Part shown: positions 21,719 to 32,814 of the stretch, one piece after another | Layout of the letters: every line of letters starts with the position of its first letter | Numbering within the stretch: the first letter of the stretch is position 1 | NCBI GenBank assembly: GCA_003184365.1 | Contig: NKYR01000151.1 | Span: forward strand, 1 to 64,000 | Origin: Evernia prunastri | Taxonomy: Eukaryota > Ascomycota > Lecanoromycetes > Lecanorales > Parmeliaceae | DNA: 64,000 nt | Reading direction: 5' to 3' | Made by a program: the position numbers and the translations under genes | The notes under the pieces: generated by a model | The model's input: only the letters and a program-made list of their open reading frames with translations | What the model was told of the DNA's origin: nothing | Databases searched by the model: none

Positions 21719-24700
21719 ATGGGTCTTGAAGTCCTACACCCCAGCGGTAATTCTGGAGACGACGCGAAGATCAGAGTTGAGTGAGATGCTGAACCCACTC
21801 GCTTGTGAAATTTTACAACTGACGCTTGCGACTTCTAGTGTTGTTGCGGTCCACGGCCTTCAAGGCCATTCTGCTACTACGTGGACCGAATCCAAGACCA
21901 AGAAATTCTGGCTCAAGGATTTCCTTCCCACAAACCTCAACAGCGCTCGAATCATGACTTTCGGTTACAATGCGGATGCTGCGTTCAGTAGTTTGACGTC
22001 TGATATGGACGACCATGCTTCAAACCTACTTGTCAACCTGGTCGACAAAAGAGAAGGAAACGATGTATGCATTTCGATCATTGTATTGAGAATCCTATAC
22101 TGAAGTTGGCTTGGCAGGAACAGAAAAGATCTATCATATTTGTTGCCCACTCCCTTGGAGGAATCATCGTCAAACAGGTCAGTAGAGTTTCTGTGACGAG
22201 TCCTTTTGCACCTCGGTCCTCTAGGCATAGAAAAGCGCTGCCAGAAAAGCATCTTCAATCGAGCAGTAGACACCACGCTTACCGACCAGACGTAGGCTTT
22301 GAAACAGGCGAAAGTTGAGAAGCGCTACTCGTTGGTGAAGGATCTCACCATCAGTATAATCTTCCTAGGGACACCTCACCAGGGGAGCGATTTTGCGGAC
22401 TACTCGAGCGTTCTAAGTAATGCGGCCTCCTTGATCCTTCACAAAACGAATCCCAAAGCCACCGTCGACGCCCTCAAACGAAACAGCGACTATCTTCTAG
22501 GCTTGACGAAGGAGTTCAGGCACCAAATCGGTAACTACACCATCGTCAGCTGTTACGAGCGACTTCCCATCAGGCTTGGGTTGAGACTTGTAAACTTCTC
22601 GCATGCCAGAGACGTTGCCGCAGAGGGGGATTCTGACGAATATGATACCATTAAGATCGTCGACAAGCAATCTGCCCTTCTACAAGTCGAGAATGAGGAG
22701 AAAATCCCAGTAGAAGCAAATCATCAAGAGATATGCAAATTTGCATCTACGACAGACGAAACCTACGAGAAGCTCTACAAGAGGATGGGTAGAATGGTTG
22801 AAGCCTATACAGAGCGTCAGCTAGCCTCACAATGTATGTAGTCCATCGCGAATCTATGCAAGCATCTGTGTTGTTTCTATAATGATTCTTTAGTAGTCAA
22901 CACTCTGGGAGGCCGCAACAAATACTATGGTGTTCCGCACCACGTCAGTCCTGTCAAAATTTGGGTTCTCAGCTATGACCTTTGCGCATGTCGGCTATAT
23001 CACCAAATTTCTATGGGGTCAAAGACATCCCCCAGGAGATTCTGAGGTAGAATAATTCAAGCAATCTACACATCATTCTTGCTACATACCTGAAATCTTG
23101 ACAAGTCCAGATTTCATGGGCAGAGAAGATGTTTGTGAAGAAGTACGCGAGGCATGCCTACCTGATGGACCACAATACCTTCAAAAGACCCAGAAACGCT
23201 TTGTTCTGTATGGGCTTGGGGGATCCGGCAAAACTCAAATTTGCCTCGACTTCGCCGAAAAGCATCAGGAGAGGTAAGTACCTGGGGTTTAGTTCCAATT
23301 TTTGGGTGACTTAGGAACACCATCAAGTGTCATTGACACCTTCCTACACAACGCTGACATAATTCAAGTTTCTGGGGTATCTTCTACATCGACGCTAGTA
23401 CCAGCGCCAACGCCGACCGAGGATTCGAAAATATTGCCGATATCTGCGAGATACCAAATTACACGCCTGAGCACACGAAACGCTGGCTTGCCAATATTAA
23501 AAAACCGTGGCTTCTCATATTAGACAATGCCGATGACCTTAACATGGACTTAGGATCGCATTTTCCTAGCGGCAGCAAAGGTACGATCTTGATCACAACT
23601 CGTAACCCGGACCTTCGCAGGTTAGCAACTGTAGGGTCGCTAGAGATAGGTAGATTGAAACTCAAGGACGCCAGCAAACTGCTGTTGAAAGCGTCAAAAG
23701 ACGCTGATCCCGGCAACAAGACATCTCTCGATTTGGCGAACAAAATCGTGGAAACATTGGGTTGCCTCGCGCTCGCGATCGTAAGCGCTGCGGCTCTGAT
23801 CAGACAAAACATCTGTAGCCTTGAGGATTACTGTGCGATCTTTGCCCAACATCGGAAACGCTTACTTGCCAACAACAGTAGTCGGCTTCCTTCGAATCAA
23901 GCGAATGATGTTTATACGACCTGGAATATTTCACGAGAGGCTATCGAGAGCAGAGGGACAGACGATGCTGTGATTGCACTTGAGCTGCTCAACATCTTCT
24001 CGTGTCTTCACTTCGAAGGATTCACAGAGCAGCTTTTCAGCTCTGCGTGGGAAAATTATGATGCCCAACTTGGCGAGATGTGGACAAAGACACTGGCAGC
24101 TCTATGGCTGACTGCAGGTGTCCGAGGTTTACATTTATTCAAGGGTTTCGGTTCCCAAGCATGGAACCCACTTCCTCTCCGTGAGGCTTTGAATCTGATC
24201 CACTCGTTTTCCCTGATATCGTACAACAAGGACGCGTCTGGCAAGATGAGCGGTTTTTTTCTCCATCCTCTCGTACACTCCTGGGGTCGAGATCGGTTGT
24301 CCAAAGCAGAATTCGACCAATGGTCAACAAGGAGTCTGGCAATACTCACGCTATCTTCGGGGATTCCACACGCCTCTTCCGACAAGGCTGGCAGGCAGGT
24401 CTTGGCCCACATCAACGCTTGCTACCGTCAGAGTGGAGAATTTTTGACACTAGGTGACGCAGATATGAGAACACGTATGATAGCCGAGAATTTCTGTTGG
24501 ACAAAGCTTCATCACCACGAGCACCTTGAGGAGGCCTGCAACATGGCTGAGAAAATCTTGAAGCTGGCAGAGGCTCGATGGGGTCGCAATGATAGCTTCA
24601 GCTTATTTGCTTTGAAGTGTCTTGGAGACCAGTATCTATCAACGCGCGAATACGAGCGAGCCATAGGCATTTTCGAGACGATCCGTGATATTGCAAAGGA

Positions 24701-25676
24701 TTTACCGCCTGAGGAGCAGGCTGAGTTCTCCCGTTCGGAGCTCCTAACACGCTACGCTAAATGCCTTGATGGAATGGGTTATTCCGAACATGCAGTCCGG
24801 GTGCAAAGATCAGTTGTGGACACTCTGATGCAAGCGAGAGATCCCCAAAATGTTAACACTATTCACATCATCTGCTCACTGATTCAATTATACCATAATG
24901 CATGCCAGTATAAAGAAGCAACGAAGCTTGGCGAGGGATTTTTTCCCTCTTTGAAACGATTTTCGGGGGATCACGCTCGCATGACTTTGGTGACTGCTAT
25001 GCTACTCGCAGAAGGATATTTGAAACTCGATCAACGCTCTAAAAGCCTCGAAATGTACGAATGGCTCGCTGAGACTTACCTGTCCTTTACCTCCTCAGTA
25101 CACCCGTATGATCTGCATGACCTCCGCTGCCTGAATCGTGTCAAAGAAGGGTTTTTCCACTTGGGGCTTAGGGAGAAAAGCAAGTCGTTGGCAGCATCAC
25201 TTGTTGGTATGAGTCGAGACCTGCTGGGGGAGGAAGACTCTAACACTCAACAATGGGTCCGGTGGCTACATTTCCATGAATGTTCGAGTCAGGTCAACGC
25301 AGTGCTTGAAGACCCCACTAGGCCCATCACTTCAGGGTTGCTCGATCGTCTTGTCGCCACGGGCATGGAGGTTCTCCTTCCCTACTACCCGGAACCCATA
25401 CCCGAGCTTGCAGACGTCGTTGCCGCCATCCGACAGAAACTACAATCCAAACAAGGCTACTCGCACGGAGACCGCGAGGAGATCGTGGACTTGCTTCGAG
25501 ACCTGGAACGCCTTTTTTTGGACATAAGCTGTCAATCAGAGGCTCTCAGTAGAGCTGAGAGTAGGGGGGGCACAAGGCTGGTTGAAACCCTACTGAGCCA
25601 GTGCTTCGAAAGCAAGATCGCGCCGAAACCTGATGGGTCATTGGCCTTGAAGATTGAGAAGTGGTTGCGCTACTGA
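21719..25676 (+). CDS. NLR-like protein: esterase - NB-ARC - TPR
   Basis: Model: exons 21719-21780, 21839-22064, 22118-22177, 22296-22833, 22894-22947, 23111-23273, 23369-25676 (1136 aa). The N-terminal domain is an alpha/beta-hydrolase of the SesB/SERAC1 kind: VVAVHGLQGHSATTW near residue 22, nucleophile motif AHSLGG (Ser about 108) and LGTPHQGSDF. A linker leads to an NB-ARC ATPase with P-loop GLGGSGKT (about 348), kinase-2 LLILDNADD (about 417), RNBS-B-like ILITTRN and a GLPL-like LGCLALA. The last 500 residues are helical TPR-like repeats. Fungal NLRs of this architecture act in self/non-self recognition and cell-death signalling; the hydrolase would be the effector. All motifs are intact. 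The exon-5 donor (GTCCTG at 22948) is weak but is the one I found that keeps the frame. Function is inferred from architecture. Confidence 0.88.
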
Positions 25677-27495
25677 CCGAACACAGTCTGATATGCATAG
25701 CCAGATGGCATTTGCCACAGTCATTGAGGACTTCAAAGCTCCCAGCCTAATCCCACCGAGTATACACGGAGTAATAGTGATTCCGTCAACTGAGTCCTCC
25801 AAATGTTGTATATCGTAAAAAGATCTTTTCGCGCTGAATGACAACATCCCATCTGGCCACATCCTTCGCGACTCAAATCCTGTGAGTATCACGACCCTTG
25901 CAGTTACTGGTATTTCCAAAGCAAGACTTCCAATTTGGCAAGCGGCAGCCACTCTCTCTCTTACACTGTCGTACGCTGGCTAGTGTTGCCCCTTTGCTGC
26001 GGTCTTGTGTATTTGAACCTCTTGAATCTTTTGAATTTCTTCGATCTCTTGAAATTTTTCGTTCTCTTGAACCTCTTGAACCTCATTAGATACAAATGGC
26101 CCTGACTCAACCTCATAGAACCACCCCCTTTTCCTCCCCCCCCCTTTTCCTCCCCTGCCCTTCTCCCCACCCCCACAACTCCTCCCTACCCTCTCAACAC
26201 AGGACGATAGGTAGCCATACTCCATTGCTTATGGCAAAGCGCTGATGTCAAACCGTCGTTTGGCTCGTTGGGGACATAGGAATCGAAAAAGTTTCCGCAC
26301 TCTCAGGTAGTTTCTCTGACCTTTCTGGCAGTAGGGAGAAAAAAGTGTGTGTGTGTGTATCTCTATATCTTCGGGCTCGTCTTGCTCGCCTTAATCACCC
26401 TCGAGGAGCGCATCTGAGAACGCTGACTTGAAAAGCCCACCCCGAAAAGCTCGCCCGAGGTGCTCGTCCAGAAGCTCATCCCAAAAAGCCCACTCCGAGA
26501 GCGCTCACCCCAACCCACCACCAAGCTAAGAAGACGGTTTCCAAAGCGCCTCCCCGCCGCCTTGTACACCCGATGAAAGCACACCAGACTTCCCAGCTAT
26601 AGAACCGCACTCGTCCCAAACATTTCCCCAGCAAACCACGGTGCTGGAACCCTCGTCTCGGTCGGGACTGGGACTGCTCTAGTTTGGAAAGGCGTGAGTG
26701 CTTGACGTATCCTTTTTCTTCCTGTTGGTTAAATTTGCGGCATGACTTCGCTGCTGCGCTCGCTCATTCCTACGCTCGCTCCTGCGCTCACTCCTACCAA
26801 ACCGCCAGTAACAGAGGCTACGATCACTTCGCTTCAACTGAACTCCTACCCATGCCACACCGCACGTAGGCAAGGCGAGGCGGCGCGGTTTCGCTGGTCG
26901 GTGATCGGTGTGGATCCTTCTTTCTGCGTTTTCTGTTTGGGTATTGGCTCTAATACACGTGCGCCGCTTTTTTGATGGCGTTCACTCTAAATAGTGAGGC
27001 ACATGTTGACCCCATCCTCGTCTTCGCCAGCGGGGGTGAAATGTACAGCACGGATTATCGATAATTCGTTCAATGATAAGCACTGCGGGCTCGAGGTTCC
27101 GCTTCACGTAGGTGCGCGACGGGGTCTACTGATGAAGTTCTTCTTCTATTCGACACCCTGCTGGCGATGTCCGTGCCGAAGGCAAGTCAGAAGACAGGGA
27201 AAGGGAGGGATGGATCGGACCATTTACGGTGGCTGGGTTGGGGAGGAGGGTTTTTGTCGATGTTTGTATCAGAGCGTTTACACTCGATTAATTTGATCAA
27301 GGCTGTGAGGGTGTGATACGTGTTGCAAGCGAGCCGTTCAAGTTTTTATGAATTATCAGTAGTAATACAGGTCTGACCCTCTATCCGAGCGTCCGAAACT
27401 GTATCATCGCTGCTGAAATCTCTGACAGCTTCCCCACGGAAGCCCTTGATGTTTCCAGCAAACCATCACCCTTGCGAAATCCGATCATCCGAAAC
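25677..27495. other. 1.8-kb intergenic region
   Basis: No supported gene. It holds TTGAACCTC/TTGAATC-type short repeats (about 26010-26090), C-rich tracts (26130-26175) and a short GT run (26345-26360). It is the interval between the 3' ends of the NLR-like gene and the minus-strand F-box-like pseudogene, so no promoter is required here. Confidence 0.5.
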
Positions 27496-29092
27496 TTACC
27501 ACCACTCCCTCTCTCCTTCGCACTCCCTCTCTCCTTCGCACTTCTTCTCTCCTCCGCACTCCCCCTCGATCCTCGCCTTGATCGCCTCCCTCTGCCGTGC
27601 AGCAATGACCAGAAACCCCTCGATTTCCTCTCTGTCTTTTTTCTCCTCGCAAGGGCGCAGGACTTTGCCCGGACTGAGCTCCTTCAGAGCACCGCGAGTC
27701 GACAACTCCCCCCTCGCACCTTCGTCCACAGTCTCCACGGAACCGTGCTGCCACTTGAACAGGCGCACTTCCAATCCGACCGTGAGGATGACGTATGGGT
27801 CGTCGGCGCCGACTGCTTCGTCTGGGCCCTCCTCGAAAGTCACTGTTTCACGGTTGACACTTTTCAGATGCTCCGTCATTTCGCAGATGATGTCGTCCCA
27901 CTGATTGTCCCAGTACTTGCTTGCTCGCTTTAGACGAAGGTATAGATAATTGGAGAGTTTCGTGTAGCGGAGGTACTTCATACTGGTTCCAGATTCCATA
28001 TCGTCGGAGGGATCTAAATCGTCTGAGGAGATCATTCGGGGGCTCTCTTTTGTACCGAAGTAGTACACAGTATTTGGAGGAAGAAGCCAGGCTGGTCCAC
28101 TGGACCTTTTTATGGAGTGGCCCAACTCATTTATCACCTCTTTCCAGAATCCGCCGAGTCTGTAGTGGAGAAGTTAGTCTGAGTTAACGAGATTGGAGGA
28201 GTGCTCCAATAGCGAGAGAGTAGTATGAAATATGACGGTAGGATTGAGACCATGAGATCAGCTACACTCACGTCTTCGTGTCGCTATCGGTTTTCATCCT
28301 GTAGTACTTGATGGCACATTCCCATGGGTCATCTCCGGTCTCGTTGATACGTTCGCACCTGCAGTGTTTTGTCAGCTCGTTTTCAAGACAGTGCACCAGG
28401 CATAATTCCAAATGGTATCTAGGACACGGGATCAAGACCTGAACAAATGTGCAAGGCCCATTACCCAACAAGGTTTCATGAATGCTCGCAACATGCGCTC
28501 ACTGGCTTCGTCTACCCCAGGAAATAGACGAAAATACAGCCCTTGGAATCGGACGCTGTGGCCGGCGAATGACTTCCTGTTCAACTCACATCCCGCAACT
28601 ATTAAACACTCTAGCCCATCTCCGTTGCCGAGATCCGAACTGAAATTAACATCCATATGCCGCGCCGAGGACAACTCCACAGCAAAGAAATCAGGAAGGG
28701 ACTGGGGACGCTGCACTTGGTTTTCCCTGCGCTCCCAAGGCTGAGGATTGCTTTTCTCCATTTCCTCCTGGATAAGTAGTGAAGCTGGGTCCCTTGGCAA
28801 AGGCTCGAGGAAGATTATATTGTCCATGACTAGAGGCCTTTCTTGACATATAAGCCGAAACCTCCGAGAAACTTTCAGGCACGAATTGTAGGTCTTGGTA
28901 TCTGACACATTACGCAGCACCATTTCGCAGATTTCTTCCGGTAGTCGCGCCTCATTCGGTTGGGCTGGCCGTAGTGTCTCAACTATTGTGGCTTCGAAGA
29001 AATGGACCAAGCCCATGAAAGATTGTTTGATCGAGACTTCAGTCACTGGATTCCTATCGAGGATAAGCTTTATTGTGGGAGCTTCAGTGCCT

Positions 29093-29146
29093 CCTCCTCC
29101 TCCTCCTCCTCCTCCTCCTCTTTCTTCTTCTTCCTCCTCCTCATCC
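29093..29146 (-). repeat. Trinucleotide run coding Glu then Gly
   Basis: A (GGA/GAA)n run read on the minus strand codes about seven glutamates, one arginine and ten glycines. One extra A in the run shifts the repeat phase, which is why Glu codons become Gly codons. It lies inside the F-box-like pseudogene. Confidence 0.8.
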
Positions 29147-29943
29147 GTCATTCCCGAGTCCGTCGGATCTTTACTGAGCTTTTCAACATCCATTTTGTTA
29201 AATTTTTGGGCCTCTTCGTTCCTGGCGGGGAGATTTGCATCATAGAAGGCGTCAATCGCTTGGTCACCATATCTCGCTCGAGCGTCCTTGGAATAGGGAG
29301 TAGTGATAGGGATTAGGCAAAGGAGGTCCGTATGATCCACATTCCCATCTGGCAAGGACTTGATTAAGACCACATGCTCAACCGAAATAAGGACTGCATT
29401 GAAGGAAGTCCCGGCGCTGTTACGTCCATACTGTATGACATCGGCAATGGCCTCTGTAAGGACGCCCGGATAGTTCAGATGTCTGGCCAGACAGACCAAT
29501 GCTCCTTCGAGCCAGTACTTCGTTTCTCCAGGGGCGGAACCGATCGGTAGGCCATCCATATGATAGCCCACTCCCAAATGAGTTGCTAGCTCTATATCGG
29601 CCGGAGACGCAGAAATTTCGCTTGTTGGTATCCCAAGGTATGAGGCATTATTATACGGCTTTTTGACACGACGATTATCTATCAGAGAGAGATTCTCGCC
29701 ACCAGCGGCAAGGCAGAGGATGAAAAACGCGAGCTCACGAAATGCCAGATCTTGAACTTGCCAGTCAAGCAAGCTGACTGAGATATCTGCTTGCTTTGAC
29801 TTCTGAAAGGAGTTGAATAGCATCCAGCGAAGTCTCGGTCCAGTGGCATGAGAGGGCGACATGTGGCTAAGACTCTTAGATTTGACTAGTCTTGTCTGTA
29901 GCTTCTCGTACTCGATGGAACTTGTGATTCCTGGTGGTTTCAA

Positions 29944-29951
29944 GCCTAACG
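29944..29951. repeat. Left 8-bp target-site duplication of the hAT-like MITE
   Basis: GCCTAACG immediately precedes the left terminal inverted repeat. The identical 8-mer follows the right end at 30463-30470. Confidence 0.9.
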
Positions 29952-30462
29952 CAAGGCTTCCGATGGTCCAAACCGTCGGTCTGGAGGCCTGAACCGGTCC
30001 AAATGAAGCTATATAAACGGTCGACCGTCGGTCCAGCACCTTGAACCTGTCCACCGCTTATTGGACCGGTTCAGCTAATAGTCCAGACTAAACTGCGATG
30101 AAAAAAGATTTTGTTGAAATTTGATTGTCAAGCTTCTCAGTTATCTCGTATTCTTAGTCTTCTGATTTATTACTGTATAAATTGTTTGATTTCGAGAGAT
30201 TTTGAAAACAATTAAGCTATCTTCTTCGAATAATTTGAATAGAATTAATCTCCGCAGATCACATTGCTACAAATATTCGCTACGAAATGTGATCATCAAA
30301 ACATCAAATTTGGACCGATCGAATATTAGTGGATCAGTCCACAGATATAATGGACTGGTCGACCGACTATTAACGAAATACTCGAACCGGTCCATTAGAC
30401 GGTCCAACGGACCGGTCCAGACTGTTAGTTAAGCGGTTCGCGGTGGACCATCGGGAGCCTTG
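29952..30462. mobile_element. Non-autonomous hAT-like MITE
   Basis: This 511-bp element has terminal inverted repeats CAAGGCTTCCGATGGTCCA (left) and CAAGGCTCCCGATGGTCCA (right, reverse complement), 18 of 19 identical. It is bounded by a perfect 8-bp target duplication GCCTAACG. TIR start CAAGG fits the hAT consensus YARNG, and 8-bp duplications are typical of hAT. Both subterminal regions are crowded with GGACCGGTC/GACCGGTTC variants, as expected for transposase-binding repeats. The centre is AT-rich (about 30100-30340) with no transposase frame. It must be mobilised in trans. It sits in the coding sequence of the F-box-like gene. Confidence 0.92.
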
Positions 30463-30470
30463 GCCTAACG
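30463..30470. repeat. Right 8-bp target-site duplication of the hAT-like MITE
   Basis: GCCTAACG follows the right inverted repeat and is identical to 29944-29951. Confidence 0.9.
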
Positions 30471-30975
30471 TGGCGATGGATTCTGTAGGAACAAGTTGTG
30501 GTAGTAGAAAGGTATGGCCCATGTCATCAGTAAAGAGAGCTTTACTCCACTCAGCGGGTATTTTATTCAAGTGGAAATGAGCACCGTTGTTGACAGAGAA
30601 GATTTCTCGGTCGAGATCGATAATGTAGATCCATGCGTTTCCAGTGTCATTGAATACCGATTGGTAATAGGATGGAGCATCGCCTCGCAGTCTTTCATCA
30701 AATGTAGCTTGGATGATGTGCTCTCGACGCTCATCAAAGTGGATCTTGTATATATCCTCAGGCTGAATTGTCAAAATGCTCTGTAGAACGGAGTCCCATT
30801 TGCCAAAGAAATCACGCTGAGATTGAAGCCACTTCTGGTACTCGTCAGGATCCGCTGGGATGTTCTCCACTAGCCAGTCTCCGAGACCATCATCAGGATA
30901 GCTATGGCCATGATTTTTGAAATTCCAGTACCGGCCATTGAACTTTATGATTCTGAACCCATTATCTGAAATCAT

Positions 30976-31349
30976 GACCGCAGCGTACTTCAGGACTGTG
31001 AGAGGAAATTTCCGAATTGCTTTGAAATGTGGTTAGGAAATATTGCGTGGGACCCTAGAGGGACTCCTTGCATACCGCTGCTGCCTGCTTCGCGTCGTCT
31101 CGGGTTTCGACCTAAAATATATGTAGGGGTAGCATGCAGGCTTTGGTAGACAGTGAACTTTCGAGATTGACATTCAATGTGACAAAAAAAAACGTGATGC
31201 TGCTCGGAGCCCTGAACGCTGCAACAACACATGCGGCCCGATTGATCCTAGCGTGGCTTGGTCTCACTTCAAAACCCAGACTTTATAGCACTGTCAGAAC
31301 TCCGTAGCTGCTTTCCAATTCGCTCCTACTCAAGTCCTTAACATATTCG
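30976..31349. other. Interval between divergent F-box-like genes
   Basis: This 374-bp interval lies between the minus-strand pseudogene and the plus-strand 2EXR/F-box-like gene. It may contain a first short exon of the pseudogene and both promoters. No specific motif was recognised. Confidence 0.4.
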
Positions 31350-32328
31350 ATGGCAGCAGAAGCTATGGATAGACCTTCCCTGCCAACCTTTGAAGGAATC
31401 GCAGTGGACATTCGTGTCATGATCTACAACTACATCCTCATCACCGACGCCAACATCTCCCTCCGCTCGGCGCCCGAGATGAGAGCCCAGATCTGTTCGG
31501 AGTTCAGAGAGTCCATTCTGCCGCAACTTCGGCATCACTACAATCTGCCCTACCCGTTGAGGAGCTACCACCTTCTCGAGAGCGTACGCCCAGTGACATG
31601 CACATGCGCACGGTCCTTTCACCTTGCACCAAAACACGGGCATCCTGTGCGTATCGCGCAAGATCAACCAGGAGGCCACGCACGTCTTCTGTGCCGCCAA
31701 CAACTTCCACTACTCCTGCATGCGGAGCTTCCCCGGCGCCAGCATCGACCTGTTGCAGAACGTGCCGTGGCCCGTGCCTTTTTCCGGCGCGCAGCTGCAC
31801 TTCATGAAGAACCTCAGTCTCGACTACTGCAGCAGCCACTATGACCACTGGACCGATGCCGCCGTGGACGACATCGACGAGTGCATAGCGCGGAACGTTA
31901 CCCACATCGGCGACGGCTGTCCGTCACTCAAGATTTTTTCGCTGTACGTCTTCTCCAGGCCACCGCTCACTCCGCACTTCTGCCATGGGCGCTTAGGCAC
32001 AGGACAGACAGCCGCAGCGCTCGGAAAACTCCGAAAGCGACTCGACCGGCTCCAGGTCGTCTCTACCTTGCCCGATGGCGCTTTGGCAGTCTTTGGGCGA
32101 ACGATCGCCCCCGGAGCTCTGTGGCGGACGGGGGATTTGGACCGCCGCTTTTTGTCCGAGGTCACGATCCCGAATTGGCAACGCAGTGGTTATCGCTCTC
32201 GGATCGGAGACTATGTTCGGCTCTTCGCGTTGGACTGTAAGGCGGCTTTGAAGGATGAGGTGGCTGGCGATCATGGTTCTCACCGTGAAGACGCTGAGGA
32301 AGGAGTCTCTCGGGCTCACGTGGGTTAG
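31350..32328 (+). pseudogene. 2EXR/F-box-like protein, frameshifted
   Basis: The first part (31350 to about 31620) encodes LPTFEGIAVDIRVMIYNYIL, the leucine-proline start and helix typical of fungal 2EXR/F-box-like proteins. The second part, in another frame (about 31624-32328), encodes ILCVSRKINQEATHVFCAAN, the matching ILRVSRQINEEA-type continuation of that family. The two frames meet around 31615-31630 (TTTCACCTTGCACC) without an AG acceptor that would preserve both conserved parts. One extra base there explains the shift. Either the gene is broken in this strain or the assembly has a 1-nt error. An intron 31584-31662 would keep the frame but would remove the conserved ILCVSRK segment, so I consider it less likely. 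Role unknown. Confidence 0.6.
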
Positions 32329-32814
32329 GGTCGCGAGGGTGTAAGAAGCGATGAGGAGCGATAGTCGAAGCGGCACAGATCCATCCTATGTCGACAACAA
32401 TGGCCTCGGTCGGCGAATTCTTTCAACCTTGGATGCTCTCTTTGAAATGGCCTTAGTGATAAAAGACGGGCTTTTCCGGTTCGTTAGTCCCTACTTCGTG
32501 GGCTGCTACCAACAGTTGTCTGCCCCGGTCAGATAGTCATTACATGGGAATTGACACAAGCACGTGATTTGGCGGTCATCCTGTTCAATTTGTTAGACTT
32601 TTCCGGGCATCTTCCCAAACCGTCTGGCCCAACATGATACTCACACCATAGAAGTTCACACAGGCAGTGGGAATAGCTGGGTGCTTTGACCAGATTATTG
32701 GTTCCCTTTCCTGACAGTATTAATCTTGTGTGAAAGCCCGAAACATTCCGCCGTCTGAGTATGCTCTATTATGTGTCATATCGTCGTGGTCTAAAAGTAA
32801 TCATCTCATCTTTT
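32329..32814. other. Intergenic region between convergent genes
   Basis: This 486-bp interval lies between the 3' ends of the 2EXR/F-box-like gene (plus) and the IMPase gene (minus). No gene, repeat or RNA is seen. Confidence 0.5.

Larger units (their letters stand above)
27496..30975 (-). pseudogene. F-box-like protein gene broken by a MITE
   Basis: Reading on the minus strand, the 5' coding part runs from about 30975 to 30463 (FKGRYW-like YWNFKNHGHSYPDDGLGDW, then EYQKWLQSQRDFF, a frequent fungal family). It is interrupted by a 511-bp hAT-like element (29952-30462) whose first in-frame stop comes about 90 bp in. Coding resumes at 29951 in the same frame. Next are an acidic/glycine run and an F-box-like segment (RLPEEICEMVLRNVSDTKTY). 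Near 28450-28500 the frame changes without a convincing intron. Further coding is at 28272-28471, then a 112-nt intron (28160-28271), then an exon to about 27496. With two lesions it is probably non-functional. The upstream limit is uncertain: the frame stays open for about 20 codons before 30975. Splicing out the element cannot be excluded. Confidence 0.7.

Noticed and set aside
29952..30462. LTR or solo-LTR interpretation of the insert in the F-box-like gene
   Set aside because: Ends are inverted, not TG...CA; the target duplication is 8 bp rather than 4-6 bp; no primer-binding site is seen. This fits a hAT-type MITE.
31584..31662. Intron to rescue the 2EXR/F-box-like frame
   Set aside because: It keeps the frame but would remove the conserved ILCVSRK part, so a 1-nt frameshift is the simpler reading.
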